Shown here: positions 61,531-64,000 of the stretch, piece by piece
Numbering within the stretch: position 1 is the stretch's first letter
How the letters are laid out: each line of letters opens with the position of its first letter
Origin: Paenibacillus cymbidii
Lineage (GTDB): Bacteria; Bacillota; Bacilli; Paenibacillales; NBRC-103111
Length of the DNA: 64,000 nucleotides
Direction: 5' to 3'
Assembly (NCBI RefSeq): GCF_004764705.1
Contig: NZ_SHLX01000006.1
Location: 62,001 to 126,000 of the forward strand
Position numbers and translations under genes: made by a program
Notes under the pieces: model-generated
What the model was told of the DNA's origin: nothing
Databases searched by the model: none
The model's input: the letters and a program-made list of their open reading frames with translations, nothing else

Positions 61531-62907
61531 TTACTTCTTCTTCGCCTTCTCCGCTTCGATCAGCTTGAGATTCTCTTCTTCAATCAGTCGAAGCGCCGCG
61601 TTCAAATCGGTTTTTCCGGTCACATATTCGATAAAATATTTATATACCGGCACTAACTGCTGCGCCGGGTCGACGTTCGTCACGTTCTGGTTGCGTTTCG
61701 GCACGGGGTCCGTCGGCGGGTAATACGTGGCCGCTTTCATATTTTTCGTTTTGAGCAGCGGAAAATCCTGCGCCAGCGCCGCTTGTATCTCTTTGTTGAC
61801 GAGTGTCGTCGGCATGCCGAGACGCGATTCGCTCATCTGCACCTCGTCTGACGAGAGCGCCATCATGACTTCGAACACTTCGTCCTTATGTTTGCTCGTA
61901 TTCGCCATCGTCCAATAGCCGGGCCCGCGCTGTATGACACGCTGCGGCGCGCCGGCCAGCGTCGGAATCGAAACGACATCCCACTCGAAGGTGTCAGGGA
62001 GCTTGAGCAGCGTGCTCAGCTGGTCGATCTCCATGGCCGAGGTTCCGTTGTTAAACACATTGGCTTCATCGGCAAACGTTTTGTTGAAGTCGTTGCCCGG
62101 GATTTCGTAGAAGCGCTTCAGATTGCTGAACAGCTGCTGCCATTTGGCCGGATCGGCCAGCGCATCCTTCGCGGGATCGAGAATCGGCAGCGAAAAGGGA
62201 TTTTCCCTCAGGACGGAGTGCAGATTGGCGCTAAACCCGCGATAAGTCGTCCCGCCTTCCGTTCGCGTCAGCTTCTTGGCCAGCTCGTAAACCTCGTCGA
62301 ATGTCATGCCGTCCTTCGGATACGGGACGCCGAACTTATCAAACAACGATTTGTTGTAATACAAGACGGACGGAATATAGGGAGGGGCCGGCAGGCCGTA
62401 AATTTTGCCGTCCTTCGTCAGATCGCCCAGCTCCTTGACGAAGCTCTGATTAAAGCGGGACATATCGTACTTGTATTTGGCAATATACGGGGTCAAATCT
62501 TCGCCGAGTCCCAGATCGAGGTAGCGAAACCGAAACAGCGGAAGATCCGTTTTCATCAGGTCGGGAATTTCTCCGCGTACGACCTTCTCCTCAATTTTAT
62601 TGCCTGGCGTGTCCGTCTCGAACTTGAAGGTGATGTGCGGGAATTGCTTTGCCAAAATGCCTTTGTAGCGGCTATCGAACTCTTCCTGCTTCATCGCCGC
62701 CACATAGATCGTCATCGTGAACGGCTCCTTTGGTTTCGCCGAAGGAGCCGGCGAAGGTGCCGAAACGCTTGCGGAAGCGCTCGGCGAGGTGCTCGGCGAG
62801 GCGCTCCCGGCGCCGGAATCGCTTCCGCCGCTGCAGGCGGCCAGCGAAAAAGCCATCAGACCGCTCAGCGCGCCGGCAAACGTTCTGTTCCATCCTTTGT
62901 TGTTCAC
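61531..62907 (-). CDS. extracellular sugar-binding lipoprotein (family 1)
   Basis: A 458-residue binding protein. The N-terminus VNNKGWNRTFAGALSGLMAF leads to the lipobox SLAAC and a long Ser/Pro/Ala linker. The fold is shown by FTMTIYVAAMKQEEFDSRYK, RGEIPDLMKTDLPLFRFRYL and DGKIYGLPAPPYIPSVLYYN. GTG 62907 is chosen because GAGGAGGGG lies just upstream; longer starts would run through the leader. It sits between the SGNH-like gene upstream and another binding-protein gene downstream, all on the minus strand. Confidence 0.9.
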   Translation of the reverse strand: MNNKGWNRTFAGALSGLMAFSLAACSGGSDSGAGSASPSTSPSASASVSAPSPAPSAKPKEPFTMTIYVAAMKQEEFDSRYKGILAKQFPHITFKFETDTPGNKIEEKVVRGEIPDLMKTDLPLFRFRYLDLGLGEDLTPYIAKYKYDMSRFNQSFVKELGDLTKDGKIYGLPAPPYIPSVLYYNKSLFDKFGVPYPKDGMTFDEVYELAKKLTRTEGGTTYRGFSANLHSVLRENPFSLPILDPAKDALADPAKWQQLFSNLKRFYEIPGNDFNKTFADEANVFNNGTSAMEIDQLSTLLKLPDTFEWDVVSIPTLAGAPQRVIQRGPGYWTMANTSKHKDEVFEVMMALSSDEVQMSESRLGMPTTLVNKEIQAALAQDFPLLKTKNMKAATYYPPTDPVPKRNQNVTNVDPAQQLVPVYKYFIEYVTGKTDLNAALRLIEEENLKLIEAEKAKKK

Positions 62908-63008
62908 ATTACCCCTCCTCAATCGATGATTAACCTGACACACTTTCATAGAAGCAAACCATTTGTCATAAACCTCTAGCTCCATGATTTTCCCCCGCAC
63001 CACCTCCT

Positions 63009-64000
63009 TCACAATCGCAGGTCCGTTCTCATCCGCGCCATCGCGCGATTGACCTGCCCGGCGTACACCGCGATACCGTCTGGCTGATCCAGATGAGTAT
63101 CGTCGCTGCTCCATTTCGCCGATGCCGCCGTCACTTCGATCGTTGCGTCCGGCGCAGGCAGATGATCGTTGAAGACAAGCCGTGCGGGCAAGAACCGATA
63201 GGCTGCCTCGGGACATCGCCGTCCTGCCCATTCGGTCAGCTGCAGGCCGTCTCCTTCTGTTCCCGGCCTGAACGCGAGTGTAAACCCGCCTTCGATGGCG
63301 CAGCCTCGCCCGTATCGCTCCTCCCCATTCACGCGAACCGACCAGCGACGCAGCTGCATCCCCCTGCCTTCGTTAATATCCCGGCCGTTCGCGTCAAGCA
63401 AACGATAACCGGCTATTGCTCCTTTGCCTGCATGAGCATCCTCTGCAACCGCAACAACGGGAATATCCGGCGTTTGGCTGTATTGCCACTCCATCAGCGG
63501 CCGATAAATCGGCACATGCTCCGCGCCGTATATCGCTGCAAGATGACGAATTTGCTCCGGATAGCCCATCAGCAGCCGAGTTCCGTAGTTGCTGAGACCG
63601 GTTTCAAGAAGCGCCAGCCTGCAGTGCGGCGCTTGCTGCCGCACCGTGCGGAGCAAACGCGACATTTGCTCCGTAAAGCCCTCAAGCCGCTTGATGCGCA
63701 CCGCCTGCCCCACATAGTCCCCCAGCACAGGCGTGACCGGGTTCGGCTCAAGCGGCTCGGCGAATGTTCCTGTCCTCGTCGCCTGATCCCATGTGCGCAA
63801 GATGCGGCACTGCACGTTCCGGTTGTCGCCGCTGTAATGGCCGATGACGACGATATCGCCTGCCCGTATGCCGTCGAAAACCGTGTTCGTCCCATCGATG
63901 GTGACCGATCGCTCGGCGATGGCGAAGATGATCAGCTCCGCCGTCTCGACGCTGTAGACGCCCGGCCCGGTTTGCTTGCAGCTCCTCCAGTTCAGCAGCG
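63009..64000 (-). CDS. SGNH/GDSL-hydrolase-like protein, N-terminus beyond the window (partial)
   Basis: An open frame enters from the right edge and ends at 63009, giving at least 330 residues. The visible part includes FDGIRAGDIVVIGHYSGDNRN, CRLALLETGLSNYGT and YPEQIRHLAAIYGAEHVPIY, a pattern like the middle of SGNH hydrolases (esterases acting on sugars). A C-terminal beta-rich part has EGGFTLAFRPGTEGDGLQLT and PEAAYRFLPARLVFNDHLPA. The catalytic serine block would lie upstream of the visible part, and I cannot confirm the triad. It is about 100 bp upstream of a binding-protein gene on the same strand and may begin that operon. Confidence 0.5.
   Translation of the reverse strand, partial: LLNWRSCKQTGPGVYSVETAELIIFAIAERSVTIDGTNTVFDGIRAGDIVVIGHYSGDNRNVQCRILRTWDQATRTGTFAEPLEPNPVTPVLGDYVGQAVRIKRLEGFTEQMSRLLRTVRQQAPHCRLALLETGLSNYGTRLLMGYPEQIRHLAAIYGAEHVPIYRPLMEWQYSQTPDIPVVAVAEDAHAGKGAIAGYRLLDANGRDINEGRGMQLRRWSVRVNGEERYGRGCAIEGGFTLAFRPGTEGDGLQLTEWAGRRCPEAAYRFLPARLVFNDHLPAPDATIEVTAASAKWSSDDTHLDQPDGIAVYAGQVNRAMARMRTDLRL

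Overview
The window looks like chromosomal DNA from a Gram-positive, GC-rich member of the Paenibacillaceae (Paenibacillus or Cohnella type). The evidence is AGGAGG-type ribosome binding sites, lipoprotein sugar-binding proteins, LplB/YtcP-type permease pairs, YesM/YesN-type two-component systems with AraC output domains, and an Rpn-type gene remnant. No rRNA, tRNA, phage, insertion sequence or CRISPR array was seen. The theme is uptake and breakdown of complex carbohydrates: ten ABC sugar permeases (five pairs), six extracellular solute-binding proteins, several glycan-active enzymes, but only one recognisable ABC ATPase gene.

Region 1 (1-5.6 kb): the start of a CdaR-type regulator (minus strand), glycerate kinase, a LarA-family nickel racemase homologue, a DUF695/RraB protein, and an ECF sigma factor with its membrane partner. 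Region 2 (5.6-20.9 kb): a minus-strand operon running permease, permease, binding lipoprotein, sulfatase, DUF3604/PHP protein, sulfatase, Gfo/Idh oxidoreductase, secreted GH5 enzyme. A YesM/YesN pair is transcribed divergently from its head. The sulfatases have no signal peptide, so sulfated oligosaccharides are probably imported before desulfation. Region 3 (20.9-32.7 kb): DoxX protein, GH2 beta-mannosidase, GyrI-like protein, HxlR regulator with a divergent old yellow enzyme, GNAT acetyltransferase, a broken Rpn gene, CBM9-like protein, AraC regulator, and an RraA-like plus 3-hydroxyisobutyrate-dehydrogenase-like pair.

Region 4 (33-43.5 kb): a second YesM/YesN pair, an AraC regulator divergent from a putative ferritin-like protein, TatC/TatA, and a MalEFG-like transporter. 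Region 5 (43.5-46.9 kb): an LplA/LplB/YtcP transporter on the minus strand. Region 6 (47.2-59.6 kb) is the most unusual part. It is a plus-strand, translationally coupled operon with an MsmX/UgpC-type ATPase, a very large solute-binding protein with extra N-terminal domains and no lipobox, a permease pair, an NHL-propeller/TPR/Yip1 membrane protein, a DUF5696-like protein with glycosidase-like features, and a second permease pair. I know of no characterised system with this layout. Region 7 (59.7-64 kb, minus strand): two consecutive solute-binding lipoproteins and a partial SGNH-hydrolase-like gene that runs off the window.

The non-coding DNA is rich in repeats. There is a 52-bp tandem array inside the sulfatase operon, a 95-bp tandem array with a diverged copy 25 kb away, a 64-bp tandem array inside the region 6 operon, and a dispersed family of palindromes around the core GAAATAGCCAGTGA.
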